From: Vitrella brassicaformis
Lineage: Eukaryota; Sar; Vitrellaceae
Length of the DNA stretch: 39,726 nucleotides
NCBI GenBank assembly: GCA_001179505.1
Contig: CDMY01000569.1
Location: 1-39,726 of the forward strand
Reading direction: 5' to 3'
Part shown: piece after piece, positions 12,312-22,950 of the stretch
Layout: each line of letters opens with the position of its first letter
Position numbering within the stretch: the stretch's first letter is position 1
Notes under the pieces: model-generated
What the model saw: the letters and a program-made list of their open reading frames with translations, nothing else
What the model was told of the DNA's origin: nothing
The model's database searches: none
Position numbers and translations under genes: made by a program

Positions 12312-12967
12312 CAGAATCGCTACATGCATCTTACACGTCCTCCATGATTCGACATGAATGCAAATGCCGAATAGAAAATTGGATTGATAGGACAATGATA
12401 GGATGAGGAGGGGGGGGGGGGGGGGNNNNNNNNNNNNNNNNNNNNNNNNNNNNNNNNNNNNNNNNNNNNNNNNNNNNNNNNNNNNNNNNNNNNNNNNNNN
12501 NNNNNNNNNNNNNNNNNNNNNNNNNNNNNNNNNNNNNNNNNNNNNNNNNNNNNNNNNNNNNNNNNNNNNNNNNNNNNNNNNNNNNNNNNNNNNNNNNNNN
12601 NNNNNNNNNNNNNNNNNNNNNNNNNNNNNNNNNNNNNNNNNNNNNNNNNNNNNNNNNNNNNNNNNNNNNNNNNNNNNNNNNNNNNNNNNNNNNNNNNNNN
12701 NNNNNNNNNNNNNNNNNNNNNNNNNGGGGTTGCACGTCGTGCAACGGCAGGGAGAGTTCTGATGGTCTCTCATGAAAGCAGCAAACGACAAAATGCAATG
12801 CAGGCACGAGTCTGCTTTTCAAGCATGTATTGTCTGGCAAAGCTGATTGAGGTGCACGTATTGATGGATGCGACCAGTGTGTGTGGGTATTCTCATGCGC
12901 GGGGAGAATTGTGACTGGGGGCCTCGGAATTGCATGCATGCGCCCCCGTCTTGCCCGTCTGACAGAA
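12312..12967. other. Intergenic stretch with assembly gap
   Basis: Between the kinase stop and the channel start. A run of G (12407-12425, one interruption at its start) abuts exactly 300 N (12426-12725), so the true gap length is probably unknown and a poly-G tract probably broke the assembly. To the right, 12726-12967 holds the putative channel promoter and 5' leader; I see no gene there. ATGs at 12881 and 12938 are in frame with the channel start. Confidence 0.9.
12729..12745. repeat. Short perfect inverted repeat beside the gap
   Basis: Arms of 8 nt (GTTGCACG / CGTGCAAC) flank a single central T. It sits about 220 bp upstream of the channel start codon. It could be a binding site for a dimeric regulator or chance; nothing else supports a function. 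Confidence 0.5.
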
Positions 12968-15900
12968 ATGACAGAGCCAGGTGGGAGAAGCTGCGCCGCG
13001 AGAGATGAGCTGGGCATTGGAGAGGCAACAGTTGGACAGCGGCCCCTGGAGAAGCGCGACATCTATCGTCAGCGCCTCTTCGGGGCAGGTTATGAGGAGC
13101 AGCAGGCGCGTGAGGAGGCCGTCGTTGCCGCCATTCGCATGCGGGTACGCGGCAATGAGGAAGGCGTTCTGCAGTCACTGTGGCCGTTGCCTTTTTGTTG
13201 TGTCTGCTGCAGTCACGAAAGCGCTCGACTCTTTTGGACGCCTTCCTGTTCGCTTTCTTTATTTCTGTGGCTCTCGCGTTCATCCTCTTCCATGTCAGCC
13301 GATTCAATCAACGTAAGATGCTTCAATCCATGCGTCCTTGTTGCAGGTCCAGATCTCGTCTTCCTTCCACGTGAATACTGCCGTCAAGAAGGCCTTGCAG
13401 GAGCACGTGTTCTTCGAGCAGTACGCCGGCGGTTCTCGCGTCTTTCGCTTTGGCGATGTGACGAATCTGGACCGCATCAAGCTGTGGCTCAAGGAGGCGC
13501 TATTCGATGCCATTACCCCAAGCATTTTCGACGTAAGCGAGATTGTGGGGCCAATACGGCTCAGCCATCGCCGGATGATGCTCATGAACAATGGAATCGA
13601 TCGCTTCTCGTCCTTCTACCCAGAGGTTGGTCCCGGTTTCGACATTGCCCGTGGTATGCTTGTGGCTCTTCAGGTGTGGCGCTTTGATTCGTTGGATGCT
13701 TCCAGCTCATCTGAGTTCGACGAGACACAGCCCTACTCAGCCAATGGCAGTCTGCCATTCATCTATCAGAAGACGGGAGGCTATCTCGATGCGGGGGGCT
13801 ACGTGCAGGTCATCCACACGACACCCCGCACCGGCGACACCCGCACGGCCCAGGTACTAAGCACTCGCCCTGAATTGTCAGCAGGCCAATTCTTCAGACC
13901 GTGTCTCTCTTGGGCAGGAGCAGATGGTTGACTTGTTTGACAATCGAGGGTTCCTGGACCGCCAGACTGCTCTGCTGACCGTCGACTTCATTGTTCACAA
14001 TCCCAATTACGATGTCTGGTGCTGGACGAGGTATCAATGTTGGAAAGGAAGGAGCGACGTGTGTGTTGAATCTCTCGTGGGTGCAGGACACTCTTCAAGG
14101 TGTATTCTGCTGGGTCTATAGAGTCAAGCATTCGGACCGATTCACTCCGCTTTGAGGAAGCGGGGCTCGCCACGTTTGTGCTGCAAACACTGTATGTCAC
14201 CCTGGCCGTCTGGTACCTCGGTAGAACTGCGAGGAGAGGGGCAAGAAGAGAGCAGCCAAGCCGACATCATTCTTGTGTGTGCACGCACTGTTGGAAGTAG
14301 TGGCGCTGTCTCGTCTTGGTGTTACGGTGTATTTTCGAGAGTACTGGAACTGTGTCAATCTTCTTGGGGCATCGCTGGCTCTGCTGACCTTCTGCATGTC
14401 CTTGGCGCCCCAGTTGATGGACAAATCCATCTTCACATTCAGCTATGGTCGCTACATCGACAGCCAAGGAATGCTCAAGGTCGGTGGGAAGAAGCACGCC
14501 AATGTCGATGTCCCCTGTACCGTCGTGGGCCTCTGTTTGCCTGCAGGAAGAAGCCCTCATTGAGGCATTTCAGGATCGAGTATTCTGGTATCGCAATTTT
14601 GTGCGATCCGCCTGCATTGCTGTACTTTTCAACTTCGTCCGGATGCTCAAATACTTGGCCGACGTGGCTCCGCGCGTGACTGTACTATCGAACACCCTCA
14701 GCAAGGCTGCCAGCCCGATCCTGCTCTTCCTCGTGATCGTGGCCATTCTCTTCGTCGGTATGTGCAGCAGGGCATTTTCGCCGAGTTCGCGAGCATTTGG
14801 TTTGGTTTGATCAGGTTTCGTGAACATGTCAAACACAATTTTTGGCAGCTTCGCTGAGCCCTTCAATTCGATCCCCAAAACCATCATCACCTGCGTGTCA
14901 ATGCTATTTGGACAGGTGACAGTATGCGCGAGCCACGACCCGACAAAATACAAACGCATCTGTGATTCATTGATGGGCGTCCTAATGGCAGGTTGATGCG
15001 TTTGACGAGATATCGAAGTACGAGTGGGGCATGAGTGTGTTCTTCTTTGTTCCCTACATGCTGCTCTTCTTCTTCGTCATCGTCAACATGTTCCTGGCAA
15101 TTCTCAACTCATCTTACGCACAAGTACACATGACGGAGACATGCGACATCGGTCGACGAATTACCATTGCTTCTCATGGCGTCCACCTGTACCTATCTCA
15201 AGCGTCAGACGAGCTCGTGCACACTCTCGAGGAGAGGCGGAAGGAGCAGAAAAAGGCTCAGGACGATCGGCGGAAATTTTGGGAGAGAATAAGTGCGTAT
15301 TTCCGACCATTGTACAAACGTGGGCTGAGACTGCCATGTGAGACACAGGTAAGATGCTCTTGTCTGCTTGTCAGGATGCATGAGGCTGATGCCGCGTCGC
15401 AAGTCTGCGCCAGCTGCTGAGGAAGAAGCGGAGGCAACAACCAAGAAGCCAGAGCTTATGAAACGAAAGCAATCCAGGCTGTGGAATGCTCAGACAAAGG
15501 CAAAAGGCAATGAATTCGTTTTCACCGACAGGGAAGACGACGGGGCGCAGGCAAAGGTACAGATAAGCGTGCGGACAAACCTTCTGATGAGAAGCCTCAC
15601 ACACATGACCCGCTTGTCATGTCTGTCTGTGTGTCAGATTCTGTACGTAGTCTTCTCTGCTGTGTATATCACTATGGTGGCGCTCCAGCTGGATGTCGCC
15701 AAGAGTTATGCTGTCAAGGAGTCTGTTGTGGCTGCACTGACCAAGCCATCGTACGAGGGACATGACGCAACCCTGAGCTTCGACACCATCCACGAAAGTC
15801 GACACGTGGCAGAATGGCTGGCGGTCAGAAGACCGAAACCGCACATGAACTGAAATGACACAGCTGAAATTTTGCCTTTTCCTCCTCAGTTTGTCGTGCC

Positions 15901-18900
15901 CCAGGGCCTCTACAACACCACATTTCCCAAACAATATGACGTCCTCTTCCCACAGCTTCCGCTCGATAAGAACAACACGCCGTACCGCCCCATCGTCCTC
16001 AACAACTGGAACGCCCTTATCGGCCCGCTGCCAATACGGCTGACACAGCGAGTCTTCAAAATGAAGCCACATCGACCCTACAGTGGTGGAGCCGAGACAG
16101 TCAAGCGGCCAACAGACGCCTTGGTCAGCGCCTCAAGAACGAAAGGCCGTCAGTCTTTGTGTGAGTCGTGTCTTCCGAAACGATCTGTGCAGATCCGCCC
16201 TGACTCCGGCTTTCCTGAGAACAAGCAGGCCCAGGCGCTGCTGGACCTTGGCTGCACATATAATAGTGTCGCGTTCGCCAATGCCGGTGGCTTTGAGTGT
16301 TTTGTCCCCTCGGACAACGTGACAGGTCGGGCTTTTCTGAGCAGTCTGGCCACCAATTTCACGAGAATAGACACAGCCAGCATTGTGGGCTGAGAAAAAA
16401 GATAAGACTACCTCCCAAGGACACTTCTTTGGCTAACGTGTGCATTGCGCCAGGTGATGGATTTCGTCGCGTACAACGGCAATGCTGGCACCTTTCTCTA
16501 TGTCGTTGTCGAGTTTCTCTTCCAGGCAAGTCGCCAGAGGTACATGCGCCGACATTTCTGAATGACGCCCTTCCTTTCCGCAGCCGAGTGGTCTGGTTGA
16601 TACAAGCATCTCCACCCAGAGCCTCCGACTGGAGCTATACAAGTTCTACACTGTCAATATCATCAGGATGCTCATCGAGGTCATCTTAGAGACATGATTA
16701 CGAGGCATCATCGTTGGCAGCATGCCGGCCTCTGTTGTCATTGTGACGCATGCATGCAGGTGACGTATCTCTGTTTCGTCCTTTATTATTTGATCCAAGA
16801 GGTCACGGAGATCCGTCGGGAGTTTCTCGACCGCGCCAAGCAGTAAGAGCTGACTGATGTCACAGAACATGTGGATGTTGTGCAACTCAGGCCAGAAGGC
16901 GAGCGTCCGACGGTCTTGCAGACCCTGTTCCTCCATTTCAGTGACGTGTACAACGTGATGGACACGGTGTCGCTTGTCTTCTCCTTCATCACAATTGTCT
17001 CGTGGTGCCAGGTAAACGAGACGCACGCACACCCACGCAATCCCACAGCAGCGAAGCATGTTGTCTGTCTGTCTGTCTGTCTGTCCTCAGTTTGCCTTCT
17101 CCGAGCTGTCGATGTCGTTTGTGCTTCCTTCGACAATGGACACGCGCACAGTGCTGACCGAGTTTGCCAATGCGGCAAGGGAGCTGCGTGACTTCATCCG
17201 CTTCTCGTCGATCAATGTGATCATCATCTTTTTCCGCATCCTCAAGTTCTTCAAGACGAACCGCCGTATGTCCATCCTGACAGTGACGCTCAGGCGGGCG
17301 ATGGCCGACATCGTCTGGTTTGTCGTCATGCTCATTTGCATCCTCGGCGGATTTGTGCTCATGGGCTATCTTGCATTCGGTGACAATCACGAGGTCGGTA
17401 AGCATAATGTGGAGGCAGACACAGTCAAGCGGCTGCCGATGATGCCTCTGTCTGTCTTCGTCTTCGCCAGGGTTTTCACTCCTACTTCGGCGCGATCCGT
17501 GTGTGCTTCGAAATGGTCATCGGATACTTTGACTTCCACGTGAGCAAAGTCAACAGCAGAATCTCACCGGTGGATGTATGATTTGTTTCGTTCAGGCCCT
17601 GAACGAGGCGGACCCTATCATCGCCCCCATATTCTTCTTCCCATACATGGTACATTTCGCAGTCGACGCCCATTCAAATTGATTCAAGTTGGCTCACGTG
17701 GTCTTGGTCTGCAGGTTCTCTTCTACTTCGTCTTTGTTAACATCTTTCTCGCAATCATCGACAAGTCCTTCGAGCAATGCGTGGTAAATAGACAGACAGA
17801 CAGACAGACAGGCAGACAGACGGGTACAAACTTGCAGATGGGAAAGGCACATTCTCATCTGTTTGGTAGACTGAGGCGGAAGAAGCTGAAAAGAGCGAGA
17901 CAAGGCCAAAGAAAAGCTTCAAGCAACGCCTTATGGACCTGATCGATGCACTCAATTGCGCAAAGGCATTCCGGAAAGTGAGTTTTAGACGGAGAGTGCC
18001 CGTGCCGTCGGAAGTACGCGCCTCGTTCATGTCTCTCTCAGATGATGAAGAAAAGCAAGGCTGGACAAGAGCTCCCCAAGACAGAAGAAGAGGAGGCAAA
18101 GCCCACTGATGCCTCACTCGGCCAACGGAGGAGCAGCCTGAAGTTCGAGGGCAACAGTCTTCCCAAGTCGCCCGGCAAGAAGGCGGATGAAGGCGCAACG
18201 CTTCTGCCCGACACAGTGGCTTGCGACAGCGAATTATACTGGCCACCCAGCGAAGGAGGAGAGGAAGGCGCACCACTTGGCAGCGGCAGACTAATAGGGC
18301 TTGCCGCCGAAGCGCGGCCATTGGCCGAGGAGGGTGAGGCTGGAGAAGAAGAAGAGAGCGAGGGTAGCGAAGCCGCCGGCGATGTGGAGGGCGGACAGAA
18401 AAAGCGGAAGCTGTTTGTGAGGATGGCAGACATCAGTGACCAACAGTGGGACTCGCTTCCTCAAGATCTCAAAAACTGGGCCCTTCAGGAGGCTTCAAAC
18501 TTCATCGATCGATTCAGAAAATTCGTAAGTGACGGCTGGCTGTCCCCTCTGCTGAATTACGCGAGACGTAGGGCTCGGTGTCTCTATCTGATGCAGGACG
18601 TGCAACGAAGGACGGCGGAGAGCAGGGAGAAGTACTTGCTCCATATGCAGGAAGAGCTGACCAGTGAGCTCAAACATTTAGAGAGCGAGATAGCGCACGC
18701 AGAGTCCAAACTACGCCAACAGACGAGTCTTTATGAAGTGAGACATGCACACAACACACTCGCATTCCATCGTCCGTCACTGCCGCGTCCCTTCCTGCGT
18801 CAGGAGAAGGCCCACAAGGAGCAGGAGTCGCTCTCGAGGTACATACTTTTCCTTGAGAAGGCCCTTGAGGAGGAGCGGCACAAACGAGACAGCCTCAAGG

Positions 18901-18974
18901 CCAGATACGATGATCTGACCAAAAAGGCAGGTGGACTCGGCAACGACGAAGATGAGGAAGACCGACTGGAATAG
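12968..18974 (+). CDS. Tandem polycystin (PKD2/TRPP) channel, two six-helix units in one polypeptide
   Basis: About 1456 aa from 25 exons: 12968-13144, 13213-13293, 13347-13853, 13918-14030, 14087-14220, 14298-14479, 14547-14757, 14815-14915, 14992-15292, 15375-15556, 15638-15823, 15890-16123, 16193-16384, 16454-16525, 16584-16679, 16760-16842, 16891-17011, 17091-17393, 17471-17539, 17596-17649, 17715-17783, 17870-17977, 18042-18524, 18597-18737, 18804-18974. Unit 1 (about residues 60-545): helix 1 FLFAFFISVALAFILF, an extracellular polycystin domain (GGYVQVIH, LLTVDFIVHNPNYDVW), YFREYWNCVNLL, S4 FNFVRMLKYL, S6 FFFVIVNMFLAIL. Unit 2 (about 664-1156): helix 1 ILYVVFSAVYITMVALQL, polycystin domain (FDTIHESRHVAEWL, NNWNALIGPLPIRLTQRVF, VMDFVAYNGNAGTF), S4 FFRILKFF, S6 FYFVFVNIFLAII. 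Pore motifs are FGQ (500-502) and IGY (1109-1111) instead of the PKD2 LGD. The units are linked by a charged 60-residue segment with no stop. The acidic C-terminal tail ends in a coiled coil, as in PKD2. A 48-nt in-frame stretch 13626-13673 may be a further intron. Confidence 0.88.
16526..16583 (+). other. Predicted GC-AG intron in the channel gene
   Basis: The exon ending VVVEFLFQ at 16525 is followed by GCAAGT rather than GT. The intron ends TTTCCGCAG at 16583. Joining in phase 0 gives the expected polycystin continuation (PSGLVDTSIST...), matching the equivalent junction region in PKD2. GCAAGT is the usual consensus of minor GC-AG introns spliced by the major spliceosome. Confidence 0.7.
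17062..17085 (+). repeat. (TGTC)6 tract in channel intron
   Basis: Twenty-four nt of perfect TGTC repeat lie directly upstream of the acceptor at 17090, forming the polypyrimidine tract of the intron before the exon with S3-S5 of unit 2. It is exactly complementary to the repeat at 17791-17810. Confidence 0.95.
17791..17820 (+). repeat. (GACA)n tract just after a channel donor site
   Basis: Perfect GACA repeat at 17791-17810, continuing imperfectly to 17820, begins 8 nt into the intron that follows the S6 exon of unit 2. On the transcript it can pair with the TGTC tract at 17062-17085. Confidence 0.95.
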
Positions 18975-19031
18975 ATACACGGTAGGCTCTCACACCGCAC
19001 CTTGACTGCACCATCACACTGCACTGTCACA

Positions 19032-20612
19032 TCAGGGGAAGAATCCATCGATGATCGACAGCAAATGGCCGACTCCTTTATCTGTGGCGTCCTGGTCGAT
19101 AAGGAACGCGTTTGTCCACCGGTTTGCTCTCCTGGCTGGCTCGATGGGCAGGTTTGGGGGATAGAGATAGACAGCTGAGCCCGGTGACGTGCTGTGGCAT
19201 TTGGCGCCATTCACCATCTGGCGCTCAACGAGGGCGGCCATGGGGATGAGATAGAGATAACGATTTGCAGAGAGGAAGGGCAGAGAGCTGTGGGGTGCGA
19301 GGGGCGGGAGAGCCAGCGCAAGTGCATCGAAGTCTTTCTCATCATAGCGCTGAAATGAGTTGCTCCTCTTCTGGGGCTGATAGGCTTTATACTTCTTCAA
19401 TACGACCCGACATCCTCTCGACCCTTCGACCTGAACAACACGGATGCCACACGGGATGTGTCGGTTGACACGCGTGTTTCTCTCCTCTTTTGTCTTCATT
19501 TGCTGACCCAATACGCCAACTTGTGTTGAATGTGCAATTTCTTGCCAGCCTTCGTTGCCCATATTTCGTCAACGGTGGACCCCTCAATCCCCCAATCATC
19601 CACGCGCTCAATCCCACTCTTGTCCAGCAGAGGCCGCCATCGCTCGGTCGACAAGGCGCCCCTGTGCGCAGCCGAACTCCGCTGTCTCAAGATGGTCTCA
19701 AGGCTTGTCTTCATGAATGCATCGCTGTCGTATGCATCGAGGAGCCGAGCTGAGAGGGACCCTCTCCCGCCTTTCTTGGTGTTGCATCTGTAGGGCCACA
19801 CGTCCCACTTCTTCCCCTCCGTCACCTTGAGATGATGGGGGCCCCTCGCCAGAACAGAACCATCAAACAACCATATCTGCGGGACGTCCAAAGAGACGCA
19901 GATGACCTGACCCAGGCAAGGGAGTCAGTAGTGAATGGCCAATGAGAAGAAGCGCTCGATTTCGCATACTGGCATTGATGGGTAGCCCTGGACAGAGCGA
20001 AAGAAGTGGTAGGTCCTGGGTGAGAAGTCAGCGCCCTCCTCTTTCCTCACGGCTTTCGTGGACTTGACTTGCACTGAAAGTGGTTTCAATGTCACAGAGG
20101 TGTGGCATATATGAGAACAAAAGCCCCTGTCCCTTGTCTGTTTCTCTGTCTCTCACCTGGCATCCAATCATCGGCTTCTACCGCAACCGGCCGTACAGCG
20201 AGATCTGCCAGACACCCGCGCAAATAATGTCAGCCGTCTCCATAGATGTTTGGTCTCTGTGTGTCTCGATCTTACCGGCTTGAGCGCCCTCATGAGTGCG
20301 TCGTACCTCAATGCCTACCAACAAATCTAACACACATCGGACTCCTGCATTGCTCACTATCCGCTGAAAGTGAGCGGGCTGCTGGCAGAGCTTCCTAAGC
20401 CGCTGCCCTTCAATTGCTTTGCCGTCGGAGTGCAGCAGTCTAAGACTCGCCTGGCCCACCGGCCGGCTCAAGGCCAGCCTCAGGAAGTAAGGCAGTGCGG
20501 ACACCCCAGACCGCGTCGCCAGAAAGCTCATCTCGCCTTCTTTCGTTTTCGTCCGGGGGGCCGTCGAATTCAATTGGCCGCTGTCCAGGGTGGCGAGGAT
20601 CGGTGAGCGCAT
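19032..20612 (-). CDS. PD-(D/E)XK nuclease-like protein with a duplicated, degenerate second domain
   Basis: About 428 aa, five exons: 20612-20276, 20204-20157, 20073-19970, 19906-19508, 19430-19032; all phases agree. Domain 1 (about residues 90-175) has EVRRTHEGAQADLAVRP followed by VQVKST: Glu102 or Glu108, Asp113 and Gln130-x-Lys132 fit the E...D...(E/Q)xK core of restriction-endonuclease-fold nucleases, and the QVK variant is known in PD-(D/E)XK families. It is followed by a FFRSVQGYPSMPVICVSLD strand region. Domain 2 (about 265-385) repeats the layout with VVLKKYKAY against VQVKSTKAV and DFDALALALPP against the later strand, but lacks acidic residues at the metal sites. Such proteins turn up in mobile or virus-derived contexts, but no flanking element ends are visible here. 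DNA cleavage is inferred from motifs only. Without the intron 19507-19431 the protein would end 3 codons later at 19496. Confidence 0.7.
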
Positions 20613-20846
20613 TCATGTACGTTCGTCCTTGAGCTTTATCTATATACATGTTGCTCGCATACGGATTCAATATCCTCTCCCGCAGACCCAATCAATGCGT
20701 GACGAAAAAGATGACTGACTCAGAGTCAGACTCACCCAAGGCCCTCCCATTCACTTACTGTATATCACACAATTGCTACAACTGACTTTGACAAGCAAGT
20801 GCATCTGTCTGTACTGCCCTCCCCTCCCTCTTGTGGTGGAGCATGT

Positions 20847-22950
20847 TCAGGATGCAATCGAGAGCCCAGTGACGAAGGGGTCGAAGTGGACTTTCCGGTG
20901 GGACGACAGGCATGGCATGGAGCAGTAGGTGAAGCCCAGTTTCTCGTACTTAACCTGTACGACAAACAAGGGTGAAAGGCATGCAATCCATACCCCTCGG
21001 CACGAGGTTATGGATACTGCAGCAGCGTACTTGTGTGTCAGGATAGGCTCCCCTGCACCAGTGGCACAGGAATGTCTGCACAGACACTTCTGCTGCTGGT
21101 GGAGGCGTCCATGGGTAGGCCAAGAAGTCGACGGCATTGCAGAAAGTCATTCTGTCGATCATTTCATGGCACTCAGAGTATCGCTGCGGTACCTGCCGGC
21201 GCAACAGGGCCGGGGCAAAGCCGTACCCACACCCTCCATACCTGCATGGTAAGGACATCAGCAGAGGTGACTAAAAGGAATCTCCGGTAGGCGTGCAGCG
21301 ATGTGTGTGCTCACTTTTTCAGGTGCATCCGCATCATCACGCCAGTCGACACCATCAGCTACAGTGAAAACACGCCCAAGCGTCGAATGGTGCTCAGCAG
21401 GAGCACCACCGCCCCCGAGTACCACCCATCTGTACCTACCCTTCCAGCTGCATCTTCTCTGCTGTCTGCGTCGGTCACCAATCGCTCCATCACACGGAGG
21501 GCGTCATCGGGACTCCGCAGCTGCAGACAGGACAGCACACCCACAGGCGGGCCCATCCGTGGACATCCTCACTCACTGCACTCGTTTGCGTACCGGTGCT
21601 TTGCCAGGCCACCGCTGTTCCACGACACTATAGTCATAGCCACTGCACGTCAGGCCTGAAACAACCGACCAGCTCAACACGCGAGAGAATGTCGGCTGCC
21701 TGCCCACGCCTCCCGTCGTCTTGCTTCTTACCAACGCAGCACCCTTTTCTCAGCAGCAGCTTGGCCCCCGAGAGGTCGTCGCGGTGGCGACATGGATTGA
21801 CGACTGCTACCCGAGGCTGTGGGTTTCCCTCCCCCTCTCCGTCCTTCTTTTGAGCTTCCCAGACAGTTGTCCACATGTGCTCATAGTAAGGGTCCAGGGG
21901 AGGAGTCCCTTGTGGGTGACATTGGCAGCTTTCATGGTCGATGACCACCAGTATCGGCGCGCCGCCGACGCGTCCTGAAAATTGTGCACCGGAGAAGGAT
22001 GGGAGGGGCGAGTTGCGGTCTTCACGAGTGTAGAGCTCACTTGACGCTTTGGCTGCAACGGTGAGCTGCCATTCCTCCTGATTTCGCACAAAACACAGCT
22101 GCCATCATCTATTTGGTTGGATGCTGGATGCTCCTCTTTCGCATGTACCTCCTGAGTCAATCGTGAGGTCTTGTTCGGAAGCCTCACGTGCAGTGGGCCG
22201 ATGACTCCGGCGCACATGTCGACCCCCTCGGCCAGACGGACTCGCAGAGCCACATCCAACTGGAACCACACACAAACATGAAGGGATACGAATACATGTA
22301 TCAACGAAGGCTTTCTCACCTGTGCAATGGCAGTCTCCTCATCCGATTCACTGCCGGCCTTTGGGGGCGGGACGGCAATGACAATGGGCAGACCATCGCG
22401 ACGGGAGAGCTCTGCAATGGCCGGGGCGTCTTTGACCAATGCAGTCATGTCCCAATGAGACGTGTCGACCTGTTCAACGAGCGGGAGTGCCACAACCCAC
22501 GCACATGTTGTGTGACGTGAAGTGGCAGATCTCTTACGACGAGAGTCATTCCGTTCTCCTTTGCTTCTCTCAGTTCCGCTGCAGCATCCGCCTGCGTCAC
22601 GTAAAGATTCGACAAATAGCTCAGTGGACGCTCGTGCACGGCGCTGAGGTTGCCTGATGTGACAGATCAGCAGCATCATCCAGGTTTGGTGCGGGAATCA
22701 AATGACTCATGAGTCCCACCCATTTCCAGCGAGTCACCGACGGCTCCCGCTGCCTGAAACAGACACCGAAACTCATGATAGCACAGAGTGTGGGCCTCGA
22801 GTTGTGTGTGCATCCCACCGCGCATTCACTGTGGTTGAACAGCACACCCTCGAACGGCAACACGCATCGGGATGATGCCGATGAACAAGTTCCAAGAGCA
22901 GATGGACTTATGGGTCCACCGCAAGTCATAATGATGTCTTCGCTTGCCAT
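20847..22950 (-). CDS. Phosphotriesterase-family (PTER-like) pseudoenzyme with C-terminal zinc finger
   Basis: About 429 aa, 12 exons: 22950-22819, 22753-22720, 22653-22538, 22469-22320, 22259-22188, 22077-22041, 21974-21732, 21655-21594, 21520-21440, 21358-21315, 21241-21031, 20954-20847; every junction phase fits. Family landmarks in order: GGPISPSALG (1st strand lead-in), a helix plus strand giving LREAKENGMTLVVDT, AIAELSRRDGLPIVIAV, CAGVIGPLH, GGAPILVVI, DDLSGAKLLLRKGCCVGL, and KKYGGCGYGF, which matches the conserved YGGxGY of PTER. All six expected metal ligands are changed: HxH to Ala25/Ser27, bridging Lys/Glu to Pro166, the two His to Val191 and Pro241, and Asp to Gly315. The C-terminus adds Cys383, Cys386, Cys405, Cys409 and His413 in a treble-clef-like arrangement. 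The frame is open upstream to ATG 23247; I chose 22950 because the family start follows directly. Confidence 0.78.

Noticed and set aside
12968-15346. Treating the first channel unit as a separate gene
   Set aside because: No stop codon ends the unit 1 frame at the best splice choices. The donor at 15293 and acceptor at 15374 join in phase to the linker exon. Kept as one gene, with the two-gene alternative stated.
19496-19891. Nuclease gene ending at 19496
   Set aside because: A GT-AG intron at 19507-19431 joins in phase to a further 133 codons that resemble the first domain, so the longer model is preferred.
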